Shown one piece after another: positions 26,856 through 37,672 of a DNA stretch of 64,000 bases (within the stretch, counting starts at the first letter, position 1; every line of letters begins with the position of its first letter). Origin of the DNA: Mediterraneibacter catenae (GTDB taxonomy: Bacteria > Bacillota > Clostridia > Lachnospirales > Lachnospiraceae); the NCBI RefSeq assembly GCF_008691045.1, contig NZ_VMSO01000010.1, positions 57,888-121,887 on the forward strand. Direction: 5' to 3'. The translations under genes and the position numbers were made by a program. The notes below the pieces were generated by a model, which saw only the letters and a program-made list of their open reading frames with translations, made no database searches and was not told where the DNA came from.

Positions 26856-28669
26856 CAGTCATCATCCAGTTTCAGCACACTCATAAACGCCTTCTGCGGA
26901 ATCTCTACATTGCCCACCTGGCGCATGCGCTTCTTTCCTTCTTTCTGTTTCTCCAGGAGTTTCTTCTTACGTGAGATATCGCCTCCGTAGCACTTCGCCA
27001 GCACGTCTTTTCTCATTGCCTTGACTGTCTCTCTCGCAATGATCTTGCTGCCGATCGCAGCCTGGATCGGAATCTCAAACAGCTGCCTCGGAATCTCCTG
27101 CTTCAGTTTCTCGCACATCCTCCGTCCTCTGTCGTAAGCGCTTCCCGCGAACACGATAAAGGAGAGAGCATCCACTTCTTCTTTATTAATAAGTATATCA
27201 AGCTTCACGAGCTCTGATCTCTGATATCCCAGCATCTCATAATCAAAGGACGCATAACCTCTTGATCTTGATTTGAGCGCATCGAAGAAATCATAAATGA
27301 TCTCATTGAGCGGCAGATGATAATGGAGCACAGCGCGTTTCTCCTCAATATACTCCATACTCTGATATATTCCCCGGCGCTCCTGGCAAAGATCCATGAT
27401 CGCTCCGATATACTCAGATGTTACCATAATCTCAGCCTTTACCATAGGCTCTTCCATATAGTCGATCTCCGCCGGGTCCGGCATATTTGTCGGGTTCGTC
27501 AGATCAATAACTTCTCCGTTTGTCTTGTGGATCTTATAGATAACGCTCGGCGCCGTAGTCACAAGGTCCAGATTGTACTCCCTTTCCAGACGCTCCTGGA
27601 TGATCTCGAGATGGAGCAGTCCCAGAAAGCCGCACCGGAAGCCAAATCCGAGAGCAACCGATGTCTCTGCCTCAAACTGGAGCGCAGCATCATTGAGCTG
27701 CAGCTTCTCAAGTGCATCGCGCAGATCCGGATATTTGGCACCGTCTGCTGGATAAAGCCCGCAGTAAACCATAGGATTGACCTTCTTATATCCGGGCAGC
27801 GGCTCGTCACACGGGTGGTCCGCATTTGTGATCGTATCGCCGACACGAGTTTCCTTGACATTTTTCAGGCTTGCCGTGATATAACCTACCATTCCCGCAG
27901 TCAGCTCATCGCACGGGATGAACTGTCCGGCACCGAATGTACCTACTTCCACAACTTCCGCTTTCGCACCGGTCGCCATCATGAGCATCGGAGTGCCCTT
28001 TTTCACTGTCCCTTCTTTGATCCTGCAGAAGACAATGACGCCTTTGTAAGAGTCGTATTTTGAATCAAAGATCAGGGCCTTAAGAGGCGCGTCCGGATCT
28101 CCTGTGGGCGCAGGGATCTTTGAAACGATCTGCTCCAGTACTTCATGGACATTCTGTCCTGTCTTTGCCGAGATAAGCGGTGCATCCTCCGCATCGATAC
28201 CGATAACGTCCTCGATCTCTTCCTTCACACGTTCCGGATCTGCACTCGGCAGATCGATCTTGTTTATGACCGGCATCACATCCAGATCATGATCCAGCGC
28301 CAGATATACATTTGCCAGAGTCTGTGCCTCAACGCCCTGCGCCGCATCTACCACAAGGATAGCGCCGTCGCATGCCGCAAGACTTCTGGACACCTCATAA
28401 TTGAAATCCACATGTCCCGGGGTGTCGATCAGATTGAACATATACTCTTCCCCGTCGTCCGCTTTGTATATCGTGCGGACTGCCTGCGCTTTGATCGTGA
28501 TGCCTCTTTCCCGCTCCAGATCCATATTGTCCAGGACCTGGGACTGCATCTCACGGCTTGTCAGAAGCCCTGTCATCTCGATGATGCGGTCTGCCAGAGT
28601 AGACTTGCCGTGGTCAATATGTGCAATGATACAAAAATTTCTGATTTTACTCTGATCTATTACTGCCAA
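26855..28669 (-). CDS. lepA: Elongation factor 4 (LepA)
   Basis: About 604 residues. GTPase motifs [17 protein letters not shown] and NKIDLP are followed by EF-G-like domains and the LepA C-terminal domain. It remodels stalled ribosomes. The start was set at TTG 28669, seven bases after GGAGG, giving [12 protein letters not shown] as in most LepA; the ATG two codons upstream (28675) touches the ribosome site. Co-transcribed with hemW. Confidence 0.96.
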   Translation of the reverse strand: MAVIDQSKIRNFCIIAHIDHGKSTLADRIIEMTGLLTSREMQSQVLDNMDLERERGITIKAQAVRTIYKADDGEEYMFNLIDTPGHVDFNYEVSRSLAACDGAILVVDAAQGVEAQTLANVYLALDHDLDVMPVINKIDLPSADPERVKEEIEDVIGIDAEDAPLISAKTGQNVHEVLEQIVSKIPAPTGDPDAPLKALIFDSKYDSYKGVIVFCRIKEGTVKKGTPMLMMATGAKAEVVEVGTFGAGQFIPCDELTAGMVGYITASLKNVKETRVGDTITNADHPCDEPLPGYKKVNPMVYCGLYPADGAKYPDLRDALEKLQLNDAALQFEAETSVALGFGFRCGFLGLLHLEIIQERLEREYNLDLVTTAPSVIYKIHKTNGEVIDLTNPTNMPDPAEIDYMEEPMVKAEIMVTSEYIGAIMDLCQERRGIYQSMEYIEEKRAVLHYHLPLNEIIYDFFDALKSRSRGYASFDYEMLGYQRSELVKLDILINKEEVDALSFIVFAGSAYDRGRRMCEKLKQEIPRQLFEIPIQAAIGSKIIARETVKAMRKDVLAKCYGGDISRKKKLLEKQKEGKKRMRQVGNVEIPQKAFMSVLKLDDD

Positions 28670-28691
28670 TTTCATTCCTCCAGTTTTATCT

Positions 28692-29675
28692 TTAAGAAGC
28701 AGACTGCTTTACAATAAAGAGTTCGACTGCGAGATTGTCCGTCATCAGTCCCGTCTTTACTCTCTGCTCAAGGTCTGCGCTCTCTTCCATAACTTTCCTC
28801 AGTTCGCCCGACTGAAATCTTTTTGCCAGGTCCATGTATTTCCCTGCCACAAACGGATGAAGTCCCGCTTTTGAAGCGATTTCCTTTCTCGCATATCCCT
28901 GCCTTGAAAGCTCTTTCACATGATACAGATCACGGTACTCTTTCGACATAAGAGAGAGGATGCGCATGGGCGGTTCCTTTAAAGCAAGCAGGTCATAATA
29001 CAGATCGAGCGCCCGACGCTGATCTTTTGCCGCCACTGCGTTCACCATATCAAAAATATGGTTCGTAATCTGTGTGACACAGACTGCGTCCACGTCTTCC
29101 CTTGTAATGACATTCCGATCCAGACAATAGCAGAACAGCTTCTCAAGCTCTTTTGTAATATTCTCCATGTCTGTCCCCACTTTGTTCAGGAAATACGCAA
29201 TGTCCGGCTGTGCCATCTCTTTTTTCTCTTTCCTGACCAGCCCTGACACCCATTTTCGCAGTGTATTTTCATCCTGGGCGGCAAGCTCCACGATATGCCC
29301 TTTTGCCTTCACAGCCTTGTACAGCTTACTCCTTTTATCCACTTCATTCTCTACAAAAATGAAATGCGTCGTGTCCGGCATCCCGTCATTGATATAGTCT
29401 GCCAGATCATTTCCCCCGTTCTTGAAGAATCCGGTATCCTCAAATACGATCAGACGACGCTCTGAAAAAAAGGGCAGTGTTTCCGCCAGATCGATCACTT
29501 CTTTGATATCTGTCTTCTTTCCTTCATAGCTGGAATAGTTCATGGTATCTCCCTCGGGGACCATGGCTTTGACAAACCGCTCCTTATACTGCTTTTTCAG
29601 ATAAGCCTCCTGACCGAACAGGAGATATATCTGTTTAAATTTTCCCGTTTTCAAATCTTCATTCAGGCTCTTCAT
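28692..29675 (-). CDS. holA: DNA polymerase III subunit delta
   Basis: 327 residues. It has the delta fold with [18 protein letters not shown] near the start, the middle AAA-like domain and the C-terminal collar helices ([18 protein letters not shown]). It loads the sliding clamp with gamma/tau and delta prime. ATG 29675 fits family starts. TATAAT with an upstream TTGTCA lies only 10 bases before it, so the mRNA may be almost leaderless. Confidence 0.92.
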   Translation of the reverse strand: MKSLNEDLKTGKFKQIYLLFGQEAYLKKQYKERFVKAMVPEGDTMNYSSYEGKKTDIKEVIDLAETLPFFSERRLIVFEDTGFFKNGGNDLADYINDGMPDTTHFIFVENEVDKRSKLYKAVKAKGHIVELAAQDENTLRKWVSGLVRKEKKEMAQPDIAYFLNKVGTDMENITKELEKLFCYCLDRNVITREDVDAVCVTQITNHIFDMVNAVAAKDQRRALDLYYDLLALKEPPMRILSLMSKEYRDLYHVKELSRQGYARKEIASKAGLHPFVAGKYMDLAKRFQSGELRKVMEESADLEQRVKTGLMTDNLAVELFIVKQSAS

Positions 29676-29681
29676 AACTCT

Positions 29682-29711
29682 TGTATTATATAGGAAATGA
29701 GCCTGTTTTGA
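29682..29711 (-). promoter_or_regulatory. Candidate holA promoter immediately before the start codon
   Basis: TTGTCA (minus strand, about 29714-29709), 18-base spacer, TATAAT (about 29690-29685). Predicted transcription begins within about five bases of the ATG. Confidence 0.45.
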
Positions 29712-29724
29712 CAAGAGGTTTCAT

Positions 29725-32121
29725 TCACCCCTTTTTGGTGAACCCGTATATTTTCATTGTCTTCCCGTCAGTCCGGATCGTGATCGCTCCGTTATCCTGA
29801 GTGGAACAGACTCTGCATCCGGCTTCTTGAAGCCTCCTGATCGTCTCTGCATGGGGATGGCCATACCGGTTGTCCACCCCGGCTGAGATGACGGCATAGG
29901 AGGGTTTTGTGAGCCCGAGAAATTCTTCCGTGCCTGAATTCTTCGATCCGTGATGAGCGGCTTTTAGGACATCGTACTCTTTCAGCACCCCTGAATCGAT
30001 CAGATTCTGCTCACCTTCTCCTTCCACATCTCCTGTAAACAGCATATCAAAATCCCCATAGGACAGATCTAACACAAGAGAAGTCTCGTTTCCCGGCTCC
30101 ACCCCCAGGTCACCGCCGGGCCCGATACATGCAAGCACCAGCTTTTCTCCATTTCCATCTGATGTGATCTCGTCTCCCGGCTGCATGACCAGAATCCGCG
30201 TCCCATTCCTGGAGGCAGTCCGCGCCAGCCCTGTAAGCTTCTCATCATGATACTCCTGCGGCGGAAGCACAAGACTGGTGATCCTTATCCCGAACAGCTG
30301 ATTCTCCAGCATCTCCTGTATCCCGCTGACATGGTCTTCGTCGCCATGTGTGACAAACACATAGTCCAGAGTGTCTATGCCCTGTGAGAGAAAATACGGT
30401 TCCAGACGATATACTCCCACCGAAGACACATCACTGCTGCCTCCGTCGATCAGACAGTTAAGAGAAGACGCCCTGACGTGGATGCCGTCTCCCTGACCCA
30501 CATCCAGCACTGTAACCTGCATTTCATTCCCCGCCTGATGGCAGTTCCTGCATCCAATCGTCATACCGGCCGCAAACAGAAGCATCACGCACCCCGGCAC
30601 CCTGCACAGTTTCTTCCATCTGCCGCCATTGCTTCCGGCATTAAAATCCGGCATCCTGCCGCTTATGGCTTCATCTTTCTCTTCCTCCTGCTCTTTTCTT
30701 CCTTTAAAATACTGATAGGAGAGGAAGATTCCCGCCAGGATCAGATAATATACTATGATCCAGAGAAGCCCCGGCTTTCCTGCAACAAGCCTGCTACAAG
30801 GCAGTATACACGCATATTCGCAGACCTGGTCATATCCCCACAGCACCGCACGGCACACCTGCAGTACAATATCTCCGACAGTATCTGACACAAGAGTCAG
30901 TGCAGAGCCGGCCAGTCCTGCTCCCATCGCTGCCGGCATAACCGGAATCACGATCAGATTCAGAAAGACGGAATACGGCGGAATCTCAAAATAAAACCAG
31001 AGCAATGGCCCGAGCAGGAGTACATTGACTGCAAAACTGGTACTCAATCCATTCAAAATCCACAGCAGGACCGACATCCCTTTTCCTTTTATCCGCATCA
31101 TCCTGCTGCTTTTCTTTTGTGCAAGTTTTTTCTGTATTCCGGCAATCTGCCCACATCCGAACATATCTCCAAATACAGGTCCCAGCAGGGCAATTCCGAG
31201 AATCGCCCCATATGACAGCTGAAATCCCGCATCTGTCAGATAAAGCGGCTGCCAGGCACACAGGATCGCAGCGGACAAAAACAGGCTGGTAAGAAGATCA
31301 TAGTCTCTCCCTGTAATTTCCGCGCCGATCCTCACCAGGAACATGATCAAGGCACGAAGGCTTGAGACTCCGGCTCCGATCATCAGACTGTAAAGAATCA
31401 GTATAGTACCGCCTGCGATTCCTGCAGACAAGAAGCTAAATCCGGTCCTGCGAAGTATATGATAGATTCCCATGCCAATAAAAGTCATGTGCAGGCCAGA
31501 AATAGCAAGTAAATGACTGATCCCGCATTTCTGGTACATAACTTTCATTTCAGCATCCAGCCCGCTCTTCTCCCCGAGGAGGATGGCACTCATCGTTCCT
31601 CCGTAGTACTCCCCCAGCCTGGTAATGAACAGTTCATTCCACGCTGATCTGAAATCCGAAAGGAACTGCCGGACAAGATCCGTATCATGGGACAATATGC
31701 TGATACTTTCCGCCCACACGAGCACATGAATGCCCTGCCGCCGGTAATATGTCTTCTGGTCAAAATTTCCCGGATTTCGCGCACTGTCAAACACCTGCGC
31801 CTCACCGGAAACCGCCAGACGGTTGCCTGTTTTAACTGCAGCAGATTGTCCTGTATCATTTTGGGAAACATAGATAAGAATTTTAGATTCATTGATTATT
31901 TGACCCGCAGCAGATACGGCATTATCTTTCAGATAGAATGCCGTAACCTTTTGCTTCTCTTCGATTTTGTACACAGTCCCTGTAAATTCAATCTGAACTT
32001 CCCCGGAAAGCAGCTTTTCCAGCGCAGAGGATTCTGTTTCCCCCACACTGAAAAAGAGTACTCTTATGCTCTGTATCGCAAGAAATAAAACACATATCGC
32101 ACAAAGCGGCCGTTTTTTCAT
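29725..32121 (-). CDS. comEC: ComEC/Rec2 DNA internalisation protein
   Basis: 798 residues: N-terminal DUF4131/OB region (~40-160), the multi-span Competence domain (HLLAISGLHMTFIGMGIY) and a C-terminal metallo-beta-lactamase domain (LDVGQGDG, THGDEDHVSG, AAHHGS). It forms the channel for transforming DNA; the MBL domain may trim the strand. ATG overlaps the GerMN stop (ATGA). With comEA 3 kb upstream this suggests a transformation or DNA-uptake potential, although the pilus genes are not in view. Confidence 0.95.
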   Translation of the reverse strand: MKKRPLCAICVLFLAIQSIRVLFFSVGETESSALEKLLSGEVQIEFTGTVYKIEEKQKVTAFYLKDNAVSAAGQIINESKILIYVSQNDTGQSAAVKTGNRLAVSGEAQVFDSARNPGNFDQKTYYRRQGIHVLVWAESISILSHDTDLVRQFLSDFRSAWNELFITRLGEYYGGTMSAILLGEKSGLDAEMKVMYQKCGISHLLAISGLHMTFIGMGIYHILRRTGFSFLSAGIAGGTILILYSLMIGAGVSSLRALIMFLVRIGAEITGRDYDLLTSLFLSAAILCAWQPLYLTDAGFQLSYGAILGIALLGPVFGDMFGCGQIAGIQKKLAQKKSSRMMRIKGKGMSVLLWILNGLSTSFAVNVLLLGPLLWFYFEIPPYSVFLNLIVIPVMPAAMGAGLAGSALTLVSDTVGDIVLQVCRAVLWGYDQVCEYACILPCSRLVAGKPGLLWIIVYYLILAGIFLSYQYFKGRKEQEEEKDEAISGRMPDFNAGSNGGRWKKLCRVPGCVMLLFAAGMTIGCRNCHQAGNEMQVTVLDVGQGDGIHVRASSLNCLIDGGSSDVSSVGVYRLEPYFLSQGIDTLDYVFVTHGDEDHVSGIQEMLENQLFGIRITSLVLPPQEYHDEKLTGLARTASRNGTRILVMQPGDEITSDGNGEKLVLACIGPGGDLGVEPGNETSLVLDLSYGDFDMLFTGDVEGEGEQNLIDSGVLKEYDVLKAAHHGSKNSGTEEFLGLTKPSYAVISAGVDNRYGHPHAETIRRLQEAGCRVCSTQDNGAITIRTDGKTMKIYGFTKKG

Positions 32122-33050
32122 TCATCTTCTTCATCGGCTGCGACGAGATCTATATTTGCCTCAAATGGCTGTGAGAGATCAACTGTCTCCATATATTTAG
32201 CATTTGTCTCTCCGTTAATCGTAATCTGCACCTGTACGGCCTCTGTTCCCTCAACCAGAGAATTCACGATCGAATACACAGTAAGTTCAGGCAGGATATC
32301 GTATGCACCTGTCAGAAATGTACTGTCAAAATTCACATAACATATTTTGTCTTTGGTCGTTACGCTCAAAAGGTTTGTGTCAGGGTTGATCGTAGGATAT
32401 GCTCCGGCTTCGTCCGGTCCCTGCATCAGTTTCTCCACGATCAGTTTATCTTTGGATACATTACTGCTGTATCTTACATCTGTTTTTTCAGCTACAAGCT
32501 TATCACCGGTTTCGTTTGCAAAATAGAGCGTAAGTGTGTCCGTCTGATATGCGCTCGGCGAAGATGCTGTAGTTTCAACGAAATCGTCTTCATTCATCAG
32601 TCCGATTGCAATGCCGTTACGATCCATTAGTTGATTTCCGTCCACAGTAAAAGCAACTGCGTTTACCCCTTCAATACGAGTAAGGGACTGTACCACGGCA
32701 GCGCGCATCAGTTTCTCACGAATATTTCCCATTTCCAGATACTCTGCTCCGAAATCCACTTCCAGAATTCCGCCCACCAATTTGCACTCCTGCACCTTCA
32801 CATCTTCGGGAATAGGACTTAAATATTCTATATCTTCCGCCGGCATACTGAGTTGCTCTAATACAGCCTGTGCCGTTTCCTGTGTATCCCCGGCAGGAAG
32901 ATCATATGCCACTTTGACCAGTCCTGTCGCGCTTTCATTCAGGCAGTAAATATACGAATCCCCCTCTCTGATTCTGTCTCCCCCGGCGCATGCTGTAAAC
33001 AAAAGGGCCACACAGATTACTGCGGCGAGAGCAGTTTTCTTTACCTTCAT
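32118..33050 (-). CDS. Lipoprotein with two GerMN domains
   Basis: 310 residues, ATG 33050 after AGGAGG. Signal with lipobox FTAC; two GerMN (sporulation/germination) domains, ~40-140 and ~170-290, each with a VDF or VNF strand (ILEVDFGAEYLE, CYVNFDSTFLTGAY). The sugar- or peptidoglycan-binding role is uncertain. It is located after a two-component kinase, and such lipoproteins often accompany that kinase type in clostridia. Confidence 0.9.
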   Translation of the reverse strand: MKVKKTALAAVICVALLFTACAGGDRIREGDSYIYCLNESATGLVKVAYDLPAGDTQETAQAVLEQLSMPAEDIEYLSPIPEDVKVQECKLVGGILEVDFGAEYLEMGNIREKLMRAAVVQSLTRIEGVNAVAFTVDGNQLMDRNGIAIGLMNEDDFVETTASSPSAYQTDTLTLYFANETGDKLVAEKTDVRYSSNVSKDKLIVEKLMQGPDEAGAYPTINPDTNLLSVTTKDKICYVNFDSTFLTGAYDILPELTVYSIVNSLVEGTEAVQVQITINGETNAKYMETVDLSQPFEANIDLVAADEEDE

Positions 33051-33062
33051 ATTTTCACCCTC

Positions 33063-34457
33063 CTATGCCGCCACATAAATCAAAGGAATCCGGACAGTGA
33101 AAGTCGTCCCCTCCCCCTCGTTGCTGTATACTTTAATTGCTCCTCTGTGGACGATCACCGCATTTCTGGCGATCGCAAGTCCTAATCCCGTACCGCCGAT
33201 TTCTCTGGAATGAGACTTGTCCACTCGGTAAAAACGTTCAAAAATATGCGGCTGATCTTTCTCCGGAATTCCAATCCCCGAATCTTCCACCTTAATATAA
33301 AAATACTTGTGGTCAGCATTCAGGGAGACATGCACCCAGCCGTTATCATGGTTATATTTAATCGCATTCTCTACCAGATTCGATATGGCAAGAGTAAATT
33401 TCATCTCATCAATCTCTGCTGTCACAGGGCGGAAGCTCTCCATAACCATCTCCACGTTCTTCTTATCTGCGATCGGACGCAGACGCTTCAGCGTCTGTTC
33501 CAGGAGTTCATTAATATTAACCGTCTGGATATTCATATTCTGTCCGGTCTTATCCATCTTTACAAGCGAAAGAAGATCTGTGATGATCTGATTCTCTCTG
33601 TCAATCTCTTTAGCTATATCCTGCATGAATTCCTGATACATCTCCACCGGCGCTTCTTTCATTTCAAGAAGCGAGTCCGCCAGTACCTTCATGGAAGTCA
33701 TCGGCGTCTTTAATTCGTGAGAGACATTGGATACAAATTCTTCCCTGGACTCATCAAGCAGTTTCAGTCTTCCAAGCATTTTATTGAAGGCTTCACTAAG
33801 CTGTTTCGTTTCTGTAAAAGTGTCAACATGCAGCACATCATCACTGTAGCCCTCTGTTACATTTTCAATTGCTCCTGTGATTCTGTGAATCGGGCGCACC
33901 ATACGGTCTGCAATAAACACTCCGCAGACAATCAACAGGATAAATATAATGCCGACTACGACTCCTCCGTGTGTATACAGCATCTGTATGGTCGCTTCAA
34001 TGCTATCTGTCGAAACAGTCGCCAGCATAACCCCTGCAACTTTCCCCTCTTCTCCCCCCGGGATAGGAGAGGTTACCTCAATATAATGATTTCTCCTGTC
34101 ATACTGATTTGTTGTCTCACCCTGCATACAGCGGATCACATTTTCTGAAACATCCGTTTTCCCTTCATCCAGGCTGTATGTATCTTTGATGACATTCAGT
34201 TCGCTGTCAATAATCATGACCCGTCCGTTATAAATATTGGTAAGCTGTGTCAGATTTGCATTGATCACTTCCGATGATGTATCGGCAAGATATCCGTAAT
34301 TGCCCAGCTGGTTGCTCAGAATAGTACACTGGTTCTGTATCTCGGCGGTTCTCAGCTCCACCGCGTGCAGTTCGTAAAACTTTACTATTCCGAACAGTGC
34401 GGCAAGACAGGGCACAAGCCCTGCCAGCACAAATAATACGATAATGCGGACCCGCAT
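33063..34457 (-). CDS. Sensor histidine kinase (HAMP, HisKA, HATPase)
   Basis: 464 residues from ATG 34457. The reading frame is open for 36 more codons into the response regulator gene, where only TTG or ATT codons could start it. Two membrane helices flank an extracellular sensor (~30-180). HAMP follows, then HisKA with SHELKTPM, N box NLVENAIKYN, G1 EDSGIGIP and G2 GGTGLGLA. It resembles WalK/PhoR-type kinases. It phosphorylates the adjacent regulator; the signal is unknown. Confidence 0.92.
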   Translation of the reverse strand: MRVRIIVLFVLAGLVPCLAALFGIVKFYELHAVELRTAEIQNQCTILSNQLGNYGYLADTSSEVINANLTQLTNIYNGRVMIIDSELNVIKDTYSLDEGKTDVSENVIRCMQGETTNQYDRRNHYIEVTSPIPGGEEGKVAGVMLATVSTDSIEATIQMLYTHGGVVVGIIFILLIVCGVFIADRMVRPIHRITGAIENVTEGYSDDVLHVDTFTETKQLSEAFNKMLGRLKLLDESREEFVSNVSHELKTPMTSMKVLADSLLEMKEAPVEMYQEFMQDIAKEIDRENQIITDLLSLVKMDKTGQNMNIQTVNINELLEQTLKRLRPIADKKNVEMVMESFRPVTAEIDEMKFTLAISNLVENAIKYNHDNGWVHVSLNADHKYFYIKVEDSGIGIPEKDQPHIFERFYRVDKSHSREIGGTGLGLAIARNAVIVHRGAIKVYSNEGEGTTFTVRIPLIYVAA

Positions 34458-34494
34458 ATTTTTAAAGACTCTGTCTCTTACTCTGAAATGACGT

Positions 34495-35181
34495 TTAGCC
34501 CTGGAAATAATAACCCACTCCCCACTTTGTATGTACAAATTTCGGTTCGCTCGGATTAATCTCAATCTTCTCCCTCAGACGCCGGATATGTACATCAACC
34601 GTTCTCGCATCTCCCGGATAATCATATCCCCATACGAGATTTAAAAGATTCTCCCTGCTGTATACTTTGTTTGGATTAGTTGCAAGAAGCTCCAGCACGT
34701 CGAACTCTTTTGCCGTCAGATTGATCTCCCGGTCTCCGATAAATACACGCCGGCTCTCACAGTCTATCTTCATATTGCCCTTCACAAGCACCGGACTCCC
34801 CGCCAGCTCTTTTCTTTTGGATGTGCGGCGCATGATAGCCTTGATCCGAGCTTTTACCTCAAGAATATTAAATGGCTTTGTAATATAGTCGTCTGCTCCG
34901 TATTCAAGTCCCAGTATCTTATCCATATCTTCGCTCTTGGCTGTCAGCATTACAATAGGCATATCCGAAAATTCTCTGATCTGCTGGCACACTTCAAATC
35001 CATCCATCTTGGGCAGCATCACATCAAGCAGTACCAGATCATACTCGCATTTTTTGGCGCACTCCAACGCCTCCTGTCCATCATAGGCACAGTCTACTTC
35101 CATGCCTTCCTGCTCAAGGCTGAACCGGATTCCTTTAACGATCAGCTTCTCATCATCTACGACTAATATCTTTTTACTCAT
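34495..35181 (-). CDS. OmpR-family response regulator
   Basis: 228 residues. The receiver domain has an acidic pair in VVDDEK, phospho-acceptor in LLDVMLP (~53) and Lys in ITKPF. The winged-helix effector ends DVHIRRLREKIE and THVKWGVGY-like residues. It is of the WalR/PhoP class. It is followed by the kinase with an overlap or tight junction and by GerMN and comEC; targets are unknown. Confidence 0.95.
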   Translation of the reverse strand: MSKKILVVDDEKLIVKGIRFSLEQEGMEVDCAYDGQEALECAKKCEYDLVLLDVMLPKMDGFEVCQQIREFSDMPIVMLTAKSEDMDKILGLEYGADDYITKPFNILEVKARIKAIMRRTSKRKELAGSPVLVKGNMKIDCESRRVFIGDREINLTAKEFDVLELLATNPNKVYSRENLLNLVWGYDYPGDARTVDVHIRRLREKIEINPSEPKFVHTKWGVGYYFQG

Positions 35182-35204
35182 ACTCCACTTTCACGACTCC
35201 TGTG

Positions 35205-35867
35205 TCAAATTATTATGTCATCTTCTATTTTACTAAATACGCCTTCCTTGATTCCCTCGATCTGCATCAATTCCTCGATGTTTTCGAACCTTCCATGCTC
35301 TTCCCTGTATTTCAGGATACTCTCGGCTTTTGCCTCGCCGATCCCGGTCAGGGTCATCAGTTCTTCTTTTGTGGCTGTATTTATATTTACCTTTACACTT
35401 TCCGTACTCCCGGCTGCTGTTTCGCCAACCCCTAAGCCTAGTGTCTGTACTTCCCCTGCGTCCGGAACGTAAATCTGATCGCCGTCCATTACAATCTGCG
35501 CCTGATTGACAGCATCCGGAGCTGCGTCTTCTGTCACGCCTCCGGCTGCCCGTATCGCCTCAAACACACGCGCATCCGCTTCCAGTTCATACACCCCCGG
35601 AGATTTTACCGCCCCGCATACATATACGAAGACGACTGCCTCGTCAGATTCTTCTTTCTTTTTACTGCCATTCCCCGATGATTCATTATCTGTCTTCTCA
35701 TCCGCCTGTTCCTCACCAGACTGAGCATTGTCAGAAAGGGCAATTTCTTCGAGATCGTTTTTTTCTTCACACCTGTCATTGCAGCCGACAAGAAAGAAAA
35801 ACACTGTCAAAATAAGTGTTTTGCCAAAAATACGAAATATTTTCCATTTTATCTGCTTGTCTCGCAT
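35205..35867 (-). CDS. comEA: ComEA-like DNA-binding lipoprotein
   Basis: 220 residues. An N-terminal hydrophobic helix with lipobox LVGC, an acidic linker (~35-75), an SLBB domain (VFVYVCGAVKSPGVYEL) and a C-terminal helix-hairpin-helix pair (VNINTATKEELMTLTGIGEA). It binds DNA at the cell surface and hands it to ComEC. ATG 35867 follows GGGAG. The lipid anchor, in place of a plain membrane helix, is notable. Confidence 0.92.
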   Translation of the reverse strand: MRDKQIKWKIFRIFGKTLILTVFFFLVGCNDRCEEKNDLEEIALSDNAQSGEEQADEKTDNESSGNGSKKKEESDEAVVFVYVCGAVKSPGVYELEADARVFEAIRAAGGVTEDAAPDAVNQAQIVMDGDQIYVPDAGEVQTLGLGVGETAAGSTESVKVNINTATKEELMTLTGIGEAKAESILKYREEHGRFENIEELMQIEGIKEGVFSKIEDDIII

Positions 35868-35970
35868 ATCTTTTCTCCCACCTGTTTATGCAGGAGAAAT
35901 ACCCCTTGTATGCCGGACAGTAACATTGTAACGAATTTTTAACAAAATTACAATAGATAATTAATCTTTC

Positions 35971-36402
35971 TCATTCCCACTGAAATATAGCTATCCCAAC
36001 GACCGCAAGCGCAAGCCCGCCAAGTTTTCGCCACGAGAATGGTTCACGGTCCATGCCGAACAGCCCGAATAACTGAATGATGTAGGACACAGCAAGCTGC
36101 GCGATGACAATAAGAAGTGCCGACTTCGCAGGCCCCAGAGCCTCGATACTTTTAATCACCGTCCATGTAATCCCTGCGCCGATCACCCCTCCCAGCAGCA
36201 TATATTTAGGCTCTACTTTTCCAAGCGCAGTTATGCTGTCCCGCCCGGTAAAAAACCAGGCTGCAAGACATACGGCAAAAGCCGTAATCTGTACCCATCC
36301 ATTACTCACCCACACGCCGGTTGTCTTTGTCACCTGGGTATTGAATACTCCCTGTATACTCATCATTGCCCCGGAGAGCAGCGCAATAAAAAAACCAATC
36401 AT
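35971..36402 (-). CDS. DMT-family membrane protein, YdcZ/DUF606 type
   Basis: 143 residues with five hydrophobic segments, ATG 36402 after GGAGG. The start MIGFFIALLSGAMMSIQGVF and the pattern of a half-size EamA-like unit match the DUF606/YdcZ family of presumed small-molecule exporters. It is a single gene after argD; the substrate is unknown. Confidence 0.85.
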   Translation of the reverse strand: MIGFFIALLSGAMMSIQGVFNTQVTKTTGVWVSNGWVQITAFAVCLAAWFFTGRDSITALGKVEPKYMLLGGVIGAGITWTVIKSIEALGPAKSALLIVIAQLAVSYIIQLFGLFGMDREPFSWRKLGGLALAVVGIAIFQWE

Positions 36403-36487
36403 CGGATCATACCTCCATGCATTTTATGCCTGTTTTCCGGATAGTATGTCCCGTGACCGGTTTCCTTATGCATTGCCAGTGCACTGC

Positions 36488-37672
36488 TTAATCTGCCAGC
36501 GCACGCTTCAGTTTTTCTATCATCTCGTCGATATGTTTCTCCTCCACAATCAGAGGCGGAACAAACCGGAGCACATTGCCCTCCGCCTGTATCACAAGAA
36601 GTCCTCCCTCTACACAGCGCCGGTTTACTTCTGTGATCGGTTTTGTGATCTCGATGCCCTGCATCAGGCCTTTCCCCTTGCGCCGGACTACACAGTCATT
36701 TTCGTCTACAAGGTCATCCAGCTTTTTCGTGAGATAAGGCGCCACTTCATTGACATGACCTACGATATTGTCCCTCTCAAAGATCTCGATCACTTTTTTC
36801 ACCGCTGTGCATGCAAGAGGATTGCCGCCGTACGTTGCCCCGTGGTCACCGGGTTGCAGAGAGTATTTTGCCACCTCTTCTGTCATCGCAAACGCCCCGA
36901 CGGGGATGCCGTTTCCGATTGCTTTTGCCATAGTGAGGATATCCGGTCTTGTCCCGAATCCCTGCCATGCGAACATACTTCCGGTCCGTCCCATGCCGCA
37001 CTGCACTTCGTCGCAGATCATAAGGATTCCGTTCTCATCGCAGATCTTGCGGATTCCTCCCATAAACTCCTGCGTAGCAAGGTTGATTCCGCCCTCCCCC
37101 TGAAGAGGTTCCAGAATGATCGCGCAGGTCTTGTCACTGACCAGAGCTTTCACACTGTCCAGATCATTGAATTTTGCAAATTTCACCCCCGGCACAAGAG
37201 GTTCAAAAGGCTCTCTGTAAGAATCATGCCCTGTCACTGACACCGCTCCGAATGTCCTTCCGTGGAATGAATTCTCCATGGCAATAAACTCATATCTCCC
37301 CGTACCTTTCGTATATGCATAGCGTCTGGCTGACTTTAAAGCGCCTTCTACTGCCTCGCCGCCGCTGTTTGTAAAGAACACCCTGTCCATTCCGCTGACA
37401 CGGTTCAGTTCTTTCGCCGCCTCACCACAGCTCTCGTGATAATAGAGATTCGATGTGTGATATAATTTATCAATCTGCGCTTTCAGCGTCTCATTTAACT
37501 CTTTATTGTCATATCCCAGTCCTGTCACCGCAAATCCCGCAGCAAAATCGAGATATTCTTTCCCATCTGTATCATAGAGATACATTCCCTCACCGTGATC
37601 AAGCACCACCGGAAACCGATTGTATACACGGATCAGATTTTCTTCTGCCGACTGTATTTCATTATTCACCAT
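36488..37672 (-). CDS. argD: Acetylornithine aminotransferase
   Basis: 394 residues, class III PLP aminotransferase. [41 protein letters not shown] and the PLP Lys in [11 protein letters not shown] are present. It converts N-acetylglutamate semialdehyde to N-acetylornithine. ATG 37672 overlaps the argB end by 11 bases; a GTG seven codons upstream lacks a site. Confidence 0.95.
   Translation of the reverse strand: MVNNEIQSAEENLIRVYNRFPVVLDHGEGMYLYDTDGKEYLDFAAGFAVTGLGYDNKELNETLKAQIDKLYHTSNLYYHESCGEAAKELNRVSGMDRVFFTNSGGEAVEGALKSARRYAYTKGTGRYEFIAMENSFHGRTFGAVSVTGHDSYREPFEPLVPGVKFAKFNDLDSVKALVSDKTCAIILEPLQGEGGINLATQEFMGGIRKICDENGILMICDEVQCGMGRTGSMFAWQGFGTRPDILTMAKAIGNGIPVGAFAMTEEVAKYSLQPGDHGATYGGNPLACTAVKKVIEIFERDNIVGHVNEVAPYLTKKLDDLVDENDCVVRRKGKGLMQGIEITKPITEVNRRCVEGGLLVIQAEGNVLRFVPPLIVEEKHIDEMIEKLKRALAD

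Noticed and set aside
26855..26857. Possible frameshift between lepA and hemW
   Set aside because: The one-base TGATG overlap is ordinary translational coupling.
36104..37240. Long open frame (378 codons) on the plus strand opposite the DMT gene and argD
   Set aside because: It has no ribosome site or recognisable motif, is rich in His, Cys and Arg, and mirrors argD, whose protein is unmistakable.
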